Position numbers and translations under genes: made by a program. Source: JADLGL01 sp963667605 (GTDB taxonomy: Bacteria; Pseudomonadota; Alphaproteobacteria; Rhizobiales; Kaistiaceae). From it: DNA of 64,000 nucleotides. The stretch is from the NCBI GenBank assembly GCA_963667605.2, contig CAXXUZ010000003.1, positions 558,001 through 622,000 of the forward strand, given 5' to 3'. A model generated the notes under the pieces. It saw only the letters and a program-made list of their open reading frames with translations. It did no database searches and had not been told where the DNA came from. Within the stretch, counting starts at the first letter, position 1; the number at the start of each line of letters is the position of its first letter. Below are positions 19,955-28,292 of this stretch, in pieces.

Positions 19955-20505
19955 CAAACCGAGGAAATCACACGCAGCCGGCGTGTTGGGGCCTGGCCCG
20001 CCGCGGAAAAACTGCGGACGGCCCCAGCCACGGTTTGGGTCCTAGGGTCAGAATCCCATCGCCCGTTCCAGTATCTTCGACATCTCGAGAATGGTGAAAG
20101 ACGGCGGTTTCTAAATTGATATGAGGCTCAGAAACGAGGCGTGAACGCAGGCGAAAAGGGGCCTTTTGAGGGCGGCCGGTTACTTCGTGGTTACAAGAAG
20201 CGATCGGCGATTCGCGGCCTCGAAGCAGGTGGCTGGCTAAAGCAATCTGTGAGGGCGTGGGAGGCACCGCAACCCGGCCTCCTCGAGTTCCGGGAACAGG
20301 TTGCAGTTCCACTGCACCAATTCGTTCCCGGCGGCGCTGATCCCGTACCGGAACACAGCGGCCTCCGTCTGGCGCGCCTCTGGTTGGCGCCATCGCCGAT
20401 TGCCTCGGTCGCGCTCAAGGAACTCGGCAACGGTGGCGATCGTGATCATCGCCCGATCATACGTCGGGATCGCCCAAGCGGATACCAAGCAGTATCCCGG
20501 AACTA
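19955..20505. other. 550-bp region without an assignable gene
   Basis: Short reading frames occur on both strands, but none has a recognisable domain or a good start. Near 20030-20070 the sequence GGGTCAGAATCCC…GTTCCA resembles a mutated tRNA T-arm and CCA end, yet no cloverleaf can be drawn. A minus-strand frame around 20260-20480 (RYGISAAGNELVQWNCNLF) may be a relic. Confidence 0.35.
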
Positions 20506-21168
20506 CTACTCAGCCATCATTCGCTCGACCGATGAGCGATCGTCGACCATCTCTTCCATGACTGGCACAGGCTCGCAGGTCATGTCGCTTCTGAGGGTAC
20601 CATCGGGCATGATCGTCCGACAGAATATCGCAGTCTCCAGACTCATCCGGGTGAAAGTTGCACCGGTCAAGTTTGCATCGGCCAGGTTCGTGGCGTTCAT
20701 GAACGAGCGGTCGAGAACCGCGTCGGTGAGGTTGGCGCCCGTGAGATCGGCGCCGTTCAGTGACGACCCGGTAAGGTGAGCGCCGGTCAGGTCGGTGCCG
20801 GCGAAGTTCGCCGAACGCAGGTCGGCGTTGGTAAAGTTCGCCTCGATCATAGTCGCGCCGCTGAAATTTGCGTCTCTCATCGACGTGTTGTCCACGCCGA
20901 CTCCGGTCATGGCTGCATTGACGAATATCGCTCCGATCGCGCTGGTCTCCAGGAAAATTGTGTCCTCTAAATTCGCTTCGGACATGTCGGCACCATTAAA
21001 GACCGAAAGGCGGAGGAATGCCTCGCTGAGGTCGCAGCCGACGCATGCATTGGTCGAGCGAAGCGTGGAGAGGTCGGCTTGGTCGAACGCCACAACCGAG
21101 GTGACCCCGAGCAGCGCAGTCAGAGCACTGCTAAGCAGCAGTCGTTTCATCTTCGTGTTCCTCATCAT
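20506..21168 (-). CDS. secreted pentapeptide-repeat protein
   Basis: Starts at MMRNTKMKRLLLSSALTALL, a type I signal peptide ending near VVAFDQ. The mature part is about 30 tandem A(D/N)LXX repeats (ANFTNADLRSANFAGTDLTG…GADLTGANLTDAVL), which form a right-handed quadrilateral beta helix. Two cysteines (NACVGCDL) cap the N-terminus of the helix, and the C-terminus is acidic. Exported pentapeptide proteins have diverse and mostly unknown roles. The frame continues upstream to 21336, but the signal peptide fixes the start. It lies just downstream of the YHYH gene in the same direction. Confidence 0.85.
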   Translation of the reverse strand: MMRNTKMKRLLLSSALTALLGVTSVVAFDQADLSTLRSTNACVGCDLSEAFLRLSVFNGADMSEANLEDTIFLETSAIGAIFVNAAMTGVGVDNTSMRDANFSGATMIEANFTNADLRSANFAGTDLTGAHLTGSSLNGADLTGANLTDAVLDRSFMNATNLADANLTGATFTRMSLETAIFCRTIMPDGTLRSDMTCEPVPVMEEMVDDRSSVERMMAE

Positions 21169-21265
21169 GTCCAGGTCTTCGATAGGCGGGGGAACCAGAG
21201 GCCGTCTCGAAGGGCGACGCCTCCGCCGAAACCTGACCAATGGGTTAGGATTGGTCTGATCTGAC

Positions 21266-22138
21266 CTAGCGCGTGACCAATGTAGTCCCTTCCGCTGGTT
21301 CGGCGATGAAGCAACGCGGAATGAACGGGAAGACATCGGTTATGAAGTAGGCGTAAGTGCCTTCGGGAAACCCCGGGGTCACTGCGAACCGGCCGTTGCA
21401 TTCGTCAAGATTGCCGGCGCCGGAGACATACTGATAGTCGGCGCTGAAGGTGCCATCATACGTGCCGCCGGGCTCGCCTTGGCCGCTAGGCCGCGGCCCT
21501 GAACGCAAGACCCAGCTTGAAGAAACCTCGATGACGCCGCGATCGTCGTCCCAGCCGTAAAACGCGTAGATAGGATACCCGTCCATCGACCAGCCAACTA
21601 ATGGCGAGTGCCGTCCTGGCGCGACCCCAAGCTCGGTCAGCAGACCGGTCGGCACGGCGTGGTAGTGGTATTGCTCATTCGGCTGCACGTGGGCGTGGTT
21701 CTCGTCAACGCCGAGTTCGATTGCACCGCCGAGCGGATCATACAGCCACGGCGAGCCGAACTCGCCGAGATACCACTCCGCTGGCGTGGGATCGAAGACG
21801 ATCCCGTTCACGGCCACACCCATCTCGCCGAGAATGGGATACAGCGGCGTGGTGAGCATCGTTGGCGTTAGCGGCAAGGAAAAGGTCAAGTTCTGTTCGG
21901 CGATCGCGTGGGGATTGTCCTCATTGGGGAACATGCCGACAGCGTGGTTAGGGATCGAGTTTACGCGGATGACTCGGTGATCGCCTTCGATGAAGATGGT
22001 GACAATACTCTCAATAGTCAGATTGACGTTGGCTGGCACCAGCACGACTGGCTGAACCGAGTTTGCCGTGTGTTGTCGCGGCGTAGGTGGGGCGCCACCA
22101 GCGGGAGGGCCTCCGGGAGGTCCCTGGGCGATCCGCAT
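21266..22138 (-). CDS. YHYH domain-containing protein
   Basis: A 290-aa protein with the YHYH signature (EQYHYHAVPTGLL) and the usual surroundings: EWYLGEFGSPWLYDPLGG, LVGWSMDGYPIYAFYGW and CNGRFAVTPGFPEGTYAYFIT. These are extracellular proteins of unknown function found in marine bacteria and eukaryotes. The annotated start (MRIAQGPPGG) gives a Pro/Gly-rich N-terminus with no signal sequence, while a clear signal peptide is encoded just upstream in another frame (22140-22256). Confidence 0.8.
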   Translation of the reverse strand: MRIAQGPPGGPPAGGAPPTPRQHTANSVQPVVLVPANVNLTIESIVTIFIEGDHRVIRVNSIPNHAVGMFPNEDNPHAIAEQNLTFSLPLTPTMLTTPLYPILGEMGVAVNGIVFDPTPAEWYLGEFGSPWLYDPLGGAIELGVDENHAHVQPNEQYHYHAVPTGLLTELGVAPGRHSPLVGWSMDGYPIYAFYGWDDDRGVIEVSSSWVLRSGPRPSGQGEPGGTYDGTFSADYQYVSGAGNLDECNGRFAVTPGFPEGTYAYFITDVFPFIPRCFIAEPAEGTTLVTR

Positions 22139-22139
22139 C

Positions 22140-22256
22140 TCACCCGGCCCAGGTTTCGCCAGCCGTGACGGGCACGGCCAAGACCGTCACGGAGAGCACG
22201 CCGAGGGCCGCGGTACGAACGTAGTATCCGTGTGCGCGGTTGTGTCGGCTTTCCAT
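22140..22256 (-). CDS. detached signal-peptide frame of the YHYH gene
   Basis: MESRHNRAHGYYV followed by a hydrophobic core (AALGVLSVTVLAVPV) and TAGETWAG, ending at a TGA that overlaps the region just before the YHYH start. This is what a secretion signal for the next gene would look like. A frame change of one base near 22138 would fuse the two. Either the YHYH gene has lost its export signal through a frameshift, or the assembly has an error here. Confidence 0.5.
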   Translation of the reverse strand: MESRHNRAHGYYVRTAALGVLSVTVLAVPVTAGETWAG

Positions 22257-22304
22257 TCGTGACCCTCTCATGTTTGAGCCGTACGTATTCGTCTCTTCGT
22301 TAAG

Positions 22305-23946
22305 CCGACATTCCCCAGATGACATCCAAATTCGCGGAAATCGTACCACGGCCCCATCTCCAAGGGAACTCTGTTCCCATTGCAGCCATCCGATGACATG
22401 ATTTTGGTAATCGGCCAGCGCGTGGAAGGCCATTTGGTCGTTTCTCTTGCCATCCAGACACACCTCTCGTGTCGCAATCTCCTTGCCGTCGATTCCCTCG
22501 GCCTACGCCGGAGCGGGTCTTCGTCGTAGATCATCAATCAGGCTCAAGATTTTCTGGAACAAGCTTCTTGGGACTGCAACCTCGGCCAATTGAAATGTGA
22601 CGTACCGGCCATGGCTGACAACTTTCGCACCGATCTTGACCAGCTTCTCCCTCAGCGTCGTCAGCGACCATTGCTCCACGGTATCGGGCAACGCCAGGGT
22701 ACGCATGAAGTTGCCGAGGTTATAGGCGAGTGCATGCAGCTGGAGCCGGACGGCATTGTTGCGTAACGAACGGCATGACAGCCGCGTCCACTTGATGGCG
22801 TTCTTGCCTTCCTTGATCCATTGCCCGGCAGTGTCGCGCTGATTGTAGAACGCAACAACCCGCTCGGCAGGACGGCTCAGGTTGGTGACGATGAAGCCGA
22901 CGCGGGGATACAGTTCCCCTGAGTGCCACTCCACCTTGGCGACGACCCGGCGGGGCTCCGTCCAGCTACCGGCCCGATAGCTGAAGTTCGCGTAATACCG
23001 ACGAACTTCCTTCGGCGGCCGACCGACGGGGCGCTTGAGCAGGTGCGCGATGCTGTCGTGCAGCACCTTGTTGGCCGGAAGCCGGATGGCGTACTTGAAG
23101 CCTTCCGCTTCCAGAAACTCATAAACCTCGGGCGAGGCGAAGGCGGCGTCACCACGGAAATAACGCCGGAGTGTCTTGTTCCGGTATCGAGCGACCACCG
23201 GGTCCAACACATCGCGCCATTCATGGGCGCTGTGCACGTTGCCCGGACGCAGGGCGCAACGCTCCAGATCGCCGAACTGGTTGAACACGAACAGCGGGTG
23301 ATAGCACGTGCAGCCGAAGTGACCGTTGTAGGCCGTGCCCTCCTGGTCACCGTAGGTCGGGCTGACGGAGCTGTCCATGTCGAGCACGATAATCTTCGGC
23401 GGCTTGCGCTCGTTAACCTGGTCGATCCAGATGCCCAAAAGGTCAGCGAGCGCGGCGAGGTTGTCATTGGTGGCGAGTAACTCCGTCTCGAACCGGCCCA
23501 TCTGGCTGGTCGATGCGCCGCCGCGCTCGACAGCCCTGCCGCCGACGATCCACCGCATCGCAGGATCGCGCCCCAGCCGGTCGGCGTCGTTCACGTCCTC
23601 GTACCCGGCAAGACGACCATAGACGGATTGGCGAAGGAGACCGATGATGCCGTGCCAACCGTTCTTGCCGGTCCGGCTGTCAGCAATAACGTCACCGGCC
23701 AGCGTGGTCAGGCCGAGGGCTTCGTCCAGTTCACGATAGGCGAGCAGACCAGCGTCTGACGTGATCCGCGAACCGTGGAACTCGAACTTCAGTCTTCGGT
23801 CGAAAAACGCCCGCAGCAGCCCCCGATCCGACTCACCCTCCAGGTTCCGCATTCGACCCACTCTCCGTCTGATCTAATCCACTGATTCTTATACAGGAAT
23901 CAGACGGAAACCGCATCAGATGGATCGGTCACTTGGGGAATGCGGG
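22305..23946 (-). mobile_element. IS1380 family insertion sequence, copy 2 (1642 bp, intact)
   Basis: Ends are CCGACATTCCCC and GGGGAATGCGGG. It is flanked by a perfect 5-bp target duplication TTAAG (22300-22304 and 23947-23951), the AT-rich target expected for IS1380. About 200 bp of non-coding element lie downstream of the transposase stop. It inserted in the interval upstream of the YHYH gene. Apart from the one-base deletion, copy 1 has the same sequence. Confidence 0.93.
22503..23861 (-). CDS. IS1380 family transposase (intact)
   Basis: A 452-aa DDE transposase. The first Asp is in VLDMDSSVSPTYGDQ, the second in FRGDAAFASPEVYEFL, and the Glu in KVEWHSGELYPRVG. The N-terminus (RKLEFEFHGSRITSDAGLL-like region) is typical of the family. 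This is presumably the active source for both IS1380 copies in the window. Confidence 0.95.
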   Translation of the reverse strand: MGRMRNLEGESDRGLLRAFFDRRLKFEFHGSRITSDAGLLAYRELDEALGLTTLAGDVIADSRTGKNGWHGIIGLLRQSVYGRLAGYEDVNDADRLGRDPAMRWIVGGRAVERGGASTSQMGRFETELLATNDNLAALADLLGIWIDQVNERKPPKIIVLDMDSSVSPTYGDQEGTAYNGHFGCTCYHPLFVFNQFGDLERCALRPGNVHSAHEWRDVLDPVVARYRNKTLRRYFRGDAAFASPEVYEFLEAEGFKYAIRLPANKVLHDSIAHLLKRPVGRPPKEVRRYYANFSYRAGSWTEPRRVVAKVEWHSGELYPRVGFIVTNLSRPAERVVAFYNQRDTAGQWIKEGKNAIKWTRLSCRSLRNNAVRLQLHALAYNLGNFMRTLALPDTVEQWSLTTLREKLVKIGAKVVSHGRYVTFQLAEVAVPRSLFQKILSLIDDLRRRPAPA

Positions 23947-24051
23947 TTAAGATCGCGCGAGGCAAGGCGATGGTCAACCGAGTAACGCTGCCCGCCACGA
24001 TCGAGCCCCGGCTCAACGGCGGCTGTGTCCATCACCACCGAAAAAGGAAAG

Positions 24052-24069
24052 GCCGCCCCGAAGGGCGGC
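24052..24069 (-). terminator. intrinsic terminator (minus strand)
   Basis: Read on the minus strand, GCCGCCC-TTCG-GGGCGGC forms a 7-bp GC stem with a stable UUCG tetraloop, followed by CTTTCCTTTTT. It lies at the 3' side of the decayed minus-strand gene at 24.1-24.45 kb. Confidence 0.7.
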
Positions 24070-24099
24070 AAATGTCGAGCGACGTGGATACACGCCTTT

Positions 24100-24450
24100 C
24101 TTAGTGGCTGAAGCAGTCGCGCGCTCCACGGCGGCAAGGGCACACATCAAGCGAGTTTCGGCGGCCTCCACTACCTTCCCAAGCCCTTGGAATGCCTCTG
24201 CGGAGTCGTGGAGGTTTTTTTGCAGGTTGATGAACGTCTCTCCGTTATCGATCTCCCACATATTCTCGGCCGCCTCCAACAAATTCCGACTTCGTTTTGG
24301 ACAGGAGCGAGATCGCGATCCTTAGGCGCCAGTGGGGTGCGTTTTCTATCGCGGACTCCAGGATCCCCACCCAGACAGGCAACGTGTACCTGCCTGGGCT
24401 TGCCGTCGATCCGCTTGCTTTCAACCGACGCCAAGACCCGTCCGGCGTTG
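24100..24450 (-). pseudogene. decayed gene, unidentified
   Basis: Three minus-strand frames read in succession like one protein: SVESKRIDGKPRQVHVACLG (24.37-24.43 kb), ESAIENAPHWRLRIAISLLS (24.30-24.36 kb), then LEAAENMWEIDNGETFINLQ and KVVEAAETRLMCALAAVERA (24.11-24.28 kb). The first segment resembles the xRxxGKxRQxHVAxLG opening of short proteins found near mobile elements. At least two frameshifts are required. A good terminator lies just beyond its 3' end. Confidence 0.45.
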
Positions 24451-24710
24451 ATGTCTCCGGCATCCTGGCTCCTGCGCTAGGCCAAAAAAATAGTTGATCG
24501 TCCACATAACTATACCCTGCGATCCGAACATCGCAATAGTTCACTGCTTTGTGAATGAAGTAACAGCCCGTTTACTGAACACGGACCCTTGTTCATCATT
24601 AGACTAAATTAACAGATATATTACTCGTGTGGCGCTTCAACACGGTCAGGTAGGCCAGCCCCGATTCGCACGGGGTAATATCCAAGAAGGAGAAAGAAGC
24701 AAGACGAAAT

Positions 24711-25016
24711 ATGAAGCTACTTGCCGGAGCGATGGCATTCTCAGTCACGGCAGTTGCTGGAATCGGCACGGCGTCAGCCAGCCATGGTCCCTTTCTGCGT
24801 CCTGTTGTCGGCGACGGCGTGGTGAACGCAGACGGGCATAATGGTGACAACGGCGTCTCGGCAATTGATCCAGCGGTCGGGACATCCTTGCTACCGGGCA
24901 ATAACAAGGCGGGGGAGAATGCCAACGCCAACGCCCACAACACTGATGGCCCTGACAATCCGGACGCCGGCCCCGGTGACGGCAACGGCGACTTTACGCC
25001 GATCTGGCCCAGCTGA
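24711..25016 (+). CDS. small secreted Asn/Asp/Gly-rich protein
   Basis: A 101-aa protein preceded by a strong AAGGAG Shine-Dalgarno sequence (about 24685-24692). The signal peptide MKLLAGAMAFSVTAVAGIG ends with an Ala-Ser-Ala cleavage site (ASA-SHGPF). The mature part is low in hydrophobics and rich in N, D, G and P (NANANAHNTDGPDNPDAGPG), with no cysteines. No family is recognised. It could be a calcium-binding or matrix peptide, but that is only composition. A hairpin terminator follows at 25044. Confidence 0.7.
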   Translation: MKLLAGAMAFSVTAVAGIGTASASHGPFLRPVVGDGVVNADGHNGDNGVSAIDPAVGTSLLPGNNKAGENANANAHNTDGPDNPDAGPGDGNGDFTPIWPS

Positions 25017-25043
25017 GCGAAAGTCGGTCGTACCGCGAAGAAG

Positions 25044-25078
25044 CGGCCGCCAGGCGCGTATCTGCGGCGGCCGTTTTC
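25044..25078 (+). terminator. intrinsic terminator after the small secreted protein
   Basis: CGGCCGCC … GGCGGCCG, an 8-bp perfect GC stem with a 14-base loop, followed by TTTTCC. It lies 28 bp after the stop codon. Confidence 0.6.
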
Positions 25079-25463
25079 CAGCGAGACTCTGGGGCGGTGG
25101 CGAAGTTTATCAACACTGAACGCACGCAACCGCGAATTGACACCAGCGGGATTCCAGCGTTGTTTATGGGAACTATCCCGCTCACTCAGCCCCCCGCCCG
25201 AGCGGGATAACCTAGGCCGTCACATGGATTGGCGGCCTTTTCTTGAGGCCCAGCCCCACATTCGATTCATTTGACCTCATGCAATGCCTCGGAAGCCCCT
25301 TTCGCCGAGGACTCAAAAACAGGCCAGGGAAGCCGCTCAGGGCGGAACGGGCCTTCTCCGGTGCCCCTCGGTGCCCAGAAGCGCTATCGGCCGTCAGTGA
25401 GCCCCTCAGGCGCCGGCGCCGCACTGATCGCCACGACGACCGAAAGGAAGACGGAGCGGCCAG
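25079..25463. other. 385-bp region without a gene
   Basis: A second weak hairpin with a TTTTCTT tail (GGCCG…CGGCC, 25212-25243) is the only structure seen. No convincing reading frame. Confidence 0.4.
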
Positions 25464-25876
25464 TCAGTCGGGCAAAACTCCTTTTAGAATGATCTGGCCG
25501 GGAAGTTCTCGGTCGGGGGTCAGCTCAATGTCTCCAGTGGGAAAACCGTTCTCTCGCAAAAGAAACGCGACGATGGCCAGATATTGCCAAGTAGCCAGGT
25601 AACCGGGATCGTCTTCAGGCGTTCCCGTGGAAATCAACCCGTAGTACATCGCAGCATCGGTATACCCTGAGAAGATTTCGGCCATTTCTGACGCGCCATG
25701 ACAGCCACCGCAGCTGATGGGCCCCGGTCAGCCTGTTCCGCAGTGTACCAGGCACGCAGCACGGTGTCCTGGCTGCTGGAGGTGGTTGCGATCAACACGC
25801 TCCCAAGGAACATGACAGAGCCGAGCCACGGACCGGCGGCCATTAGCCTGCGCATAGGAGGGGCTTTCTCACTCAA
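25464..25876 (-). pseudogene. monoheme c-type cytochrome, frameshifted before the heme motif
   Basis: The N-terminal frame (from 25876) encodes a membrane or signal segment and VLRAWYTAEQADRG, the usual lead-in of small cytochromes c. The heme-binding CGGCH (ISCGGCHGASEMAEIF) is in another frame and continues as GYTDAAMYYGLISTG…YLAIVAFLLRENGFPTGD to the stop at 25464. One base lost in the GGGGCCC run near 25725 explains the break. The usual Met ligand in a MPP-type motif is not evident (TPEDDPG stands there), so even the repaired protein may be unusual. Confidence 0.75.
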
Positions 25877-25963
25877 TTGTCCGGCGTCAGCGCCCCTGGG
25901 ACAGATTGGGCGGATTGAACAAGAGAGGGTTTCTGGCTCATCTTAACCCACGAGGGATTGAAG

Positions 25964-26338
25964 ATGAGACGGAACACCAATCACCAGAAAGCATCGGCCG
26001 AGAAGGTCGTGAAGGACATCCGGCGGGCGACTCGTCGGCAGTTCGGCGCCGAAGAGAAGATCCGGATCGTTCTGGAGGGCCTGCGCGGCGAGGACAGTAT
26101 CGCTGAGCTGTGTCGCCGTGAGGGGATCAACCAGAACCTCTATTACCGCTGGTCGAAGGACTTCCTGGAGGCCGGGAAGAAGCGCCTGGCGGGTGACACT
26201 GCCCGTGAGGCTACCTCCGATGAGGTCCGGCATCTTCGCAGTGAGGCACTGGCACTCAAGGAGGCCGTTGCTGACCTGACGCTGGACAACCGTCTACTCA
26301 AAAAAAGCATGATCGCGGATGGGGGAGAGGAGGCATGA
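25964..26338 (+). CDS. IS3 family transposase OrfA
   Basis: A DNA-binding protein of about 124 aa. It has a helix-turn-helix (IRIVLEGLRGEDSIAELCRREGIN) with the typical NLYYRWSKDFLEAG, followed by a leucine-zipper-like helix (LRSEALALKEAVADLTLDNRLLK). The stop overlaps orfB in ATGA, so OrfB is made by translational coupling or by slippage. ATG 25964 is used; TTG 25958 is also possible. Confidence 0.9.
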   Translation: MRRNTNHQKASAEKVVKDIRRATRRQFGAEEKIRIVLEGLRGEDSIAELCRREGINQNLYYRWSKDFLEAGKKRLAGDTAREATSDEVRHLRSEALALKEAVADLTLDNRLLKKSMIADGGEEA

Positions 26339-27315
26339 GGTATCCACTATCGGAGAAGCTGGAGATCATCCGGCTGGTTGAGCGATCCCATCTGCCGGCC
26401 AAGCGCACGCTGGCGCAGTTGGGCATTCCCCGCACCTCGTTTTATCGCTGGTACGACCGCTGTCTGACCGGCGGACCGGAGGCCCTGGAGGACCGCCGCT
26501 CGCGGCCTGGCCAAGTCTGGAACCGTATCCCCGATGAGGTGAGAGACCGGATCGTACAGCTGGCGCTGGACGAGACGGATCTGTCGCCGCGGGAACTGGC
26601 TGTCCGGTTCACAGACACAGAGGGCTACTTTGTATCGGAATCCTCGGTTTATCGACTGCTCAAGGCCCATGATCTGATCACCAGCCCGGCCTTTATCGTC
26701 CTCAAGGCGTCCGACGAGTTCCAGGACAAGACCACGGCGCCAAACCAGCTCTGGCAGACCGACTTCACTTACCTCAAGGTCATTGATTGGGGCTGGTTCT
26801 ACCTCTCCACCGTGCTCGACGACTTCTCGCGCACCATTATCGCGTGGAAGCTCTGCACCACGATGAAGGCCGAGGACGTCACCGATACGCTGGAACTGGC
26901 GCTCAAGGCGTCAGGTCGCGATCGGGCAACGGTCATTCACAAGCCACGGCTCCTGTCTGACAACGGCTCCAGCTACATCGCCGACGATCTGGCCAAATGG
27001 CTCGACGACCGCGATATGGAGCACATTCGCGGCGCTCCCTATCATCCGCAAACCCAGGGCAAGATCGAGCGTTGGCATCAAACCCTGAAGAACCGCATCC
27101 TTTTGGAAAATTACTATCTGCCTGGCGACTTGGAGACACAGATCGAGGCCTTCGTCGGCCACTACAATTATCACCGCTACCACGAGAGCCTGGGCAACCT
27201 CACGCCGGCCGATGTCTACTTCGGGCGCGGCCAGACCATCCTGTTGAAAAGAGAAAAGATCAAACAAAAGACGCTACAAACCCGGCGCTTGCAATACCGC
27301 AAAACCGCCGCATAA
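26335..27315 (+). CDS. IS3 family transposase OrfB
   Basis: A 326-aa rve-type integrase core: first Asp in LWQTDFTYLKV, second in LLSDNGSSYIADDL, Glu in HPQTQGKIERWHQTLK. It is preceded by an HTH region (AKRTLAQLGIPRTSFYRWY). All catalytic residues are present and the frame is intact, so the element may still move. Confidence 0.93.
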   Translation: MRYPLSEKLEIIRLVERSHLPAKRTLAQLGIPRTSFYRWYDRCLTGGPEALEDRRSRPGQVWNRIPDEVRDRIVQLALDETDLSPRELAVRFTDTEGYFVSESSVYRLLKAHDLITSPAFIVLKASDEFQDKTTAPNQLWQTDFTYLKVIDWGWFYLSTVLDDFSRTIIAWKLCTTMKAEDVTDTLELALKASGRDRATVIHKPRLLSDNGSSYIADDLAKWLDDRDMEHIRGAPYHPQTQGKIERWHQTLKNRILLENYYLPGDLETQIEAFVGHYNYHRYHESLGNLTPADVYFGRGQTILLKREKIKQKTLQTRRLQYRKTAA

Positions 27316-27344
27316 AATGACCAACCAGATGGGCCGAACCCTCT

Positions 27345-27392
27345 CTTAAATCAGGCCGCTCATCGGTTCCAAATTACCTGACGACGGACAGC
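27345..27392 (+). repeat. 48-bp direct repeat, copy 2
   Basis: Identical to 19147-19194. It starts at the last three bases of the IS3 right terminal repeat and extends into flanking DNA. Confidence 0.85.
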
Positions 27393-27579
27393 GGAACGAG
27401 CACCAGGCTCTTAATTCGAGTCCACGGTTGGATTGGTAATTCGTCGCAGGCGATCGAGCGTGAGTTGTTGACATCAACGACCTCGGCATCGGACAGGGAT
27501 CAATCCACACAGTTGATTGCTATATGATTTCTACGCAGTCGCCTTCAAAGGAAAAGATCTAGCAACATATTGAAAACAT

Positions 27580-27656
<77 letters not shown>

Positions 27657-27969
27657 TGTTGTATCCTCTGCCGACCGGGAGAGTGATAGTCCAAGGCAGG
27701 TCAAGGGACAATGTCGGCGGATGAGTCGCCGGGCCGGAAGAGGACACCACCAGGCGATAGTCGACGAAGCGGCGGGTTGGCGGATGGATGGCGGCGCCCG
27801 TCGTGCCGTTCCGGGGGCTGAACTGAGCCGCAGGGTTGACATTTCCCGGCTTCGTTCTGAGGTAGTGGTACAAGTTGACTTAGAACCTGCTTCAGCGCAG
27901 CGATTACCGATCACCGCCTGAAATTCTCGATTGTCAATCGGGCGGTAACCACTGCCCACCGGAGAGCAC
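27657..27969. other. intergenic, nothing recognised
   Basis: About 310 bp between tRNA-Arg and a small divergent gene. I see no gene or clear regulatory structure. Confidence 0.4.
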
Positions 27970-28173
27970 ATGGCCTTCAAGCCGAACTACAGGCAGCAGC
28001 GTGGCGAACGCGCCCGTAACAAAGACAAAAAGAAACAGGAGAAACTCCAGCGGCGCGAGGAGCAATCAGCCAAGCGGAAAGCCCCTGATGAGGGACAATC
28101 ATCGTTGGCGGTCAGCCCGAACGGTGCTGATGATCCCCCGGGAATCGTCGACACTGGAGACACGTCGGACTGA
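27970..28173 (+). CDS. small basic conserved hypothetical protein
   Basis: A 67-aa protein with a charged N-terminal helix (MAFKPNYRQQRGERARNKDK, then KKQEKLQRREEQSAKRK) and a disordered acidic tail. The FKPNYRxxRxxRxxxKxxKK opening is a pattern I associate with short conserved alphaproteobacterial proteins of unknown function. It has a GGAGAG Shine-Dalgarno sequence just before the ATG. A nucleic-acid-binding role is suggested only by charge. Confidence 0.65.
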   Translation: MAFKPNYRQQRGERARNKDKKKQEKLQRREEQSAKRKAPDEGQSSLAVSPNGADDPPGIVDTGDTSD

Positions 28174-28292
28174 CGATGTGGTTGGCTCAGTGAGCGACGA
28201 GATGGCGGGGGCAATGCGACCCGAGTTCAGGTCGACCGGTCAATCACGTTGAGGCGAGGTCGCCCGACTAATGTAATCGCCAAGGAGCGATA

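Larger units (their letters stand above)
25921..27347 (+). mobile_element. IS3 family insertion sequence
   Basis: An 11-bp perfect terminal inverted repeat AAGAGAGGGTT (25921-25931) and AACCCTCTCTT (27337-27347) encloses orfA and orfB. Outer bases (TGAAC at the left, ATCA at the right) might extend the ends to a TG…CA form, so boundaries are good to a few bases only. No clear target duplication is seen. The right end runs into the 48-bp repeat shared with the IS1380 copy 1 junction. Confidence 0.85.

Noticed and set aside
20020..20070. tRNA-like 3' end (GGGTCAGAATCCC…GTTCCA)
   Set aside because: Acceptor, D and anticodon stems cannot be formed and the T-stem has mismatches. At best a degraded relic.
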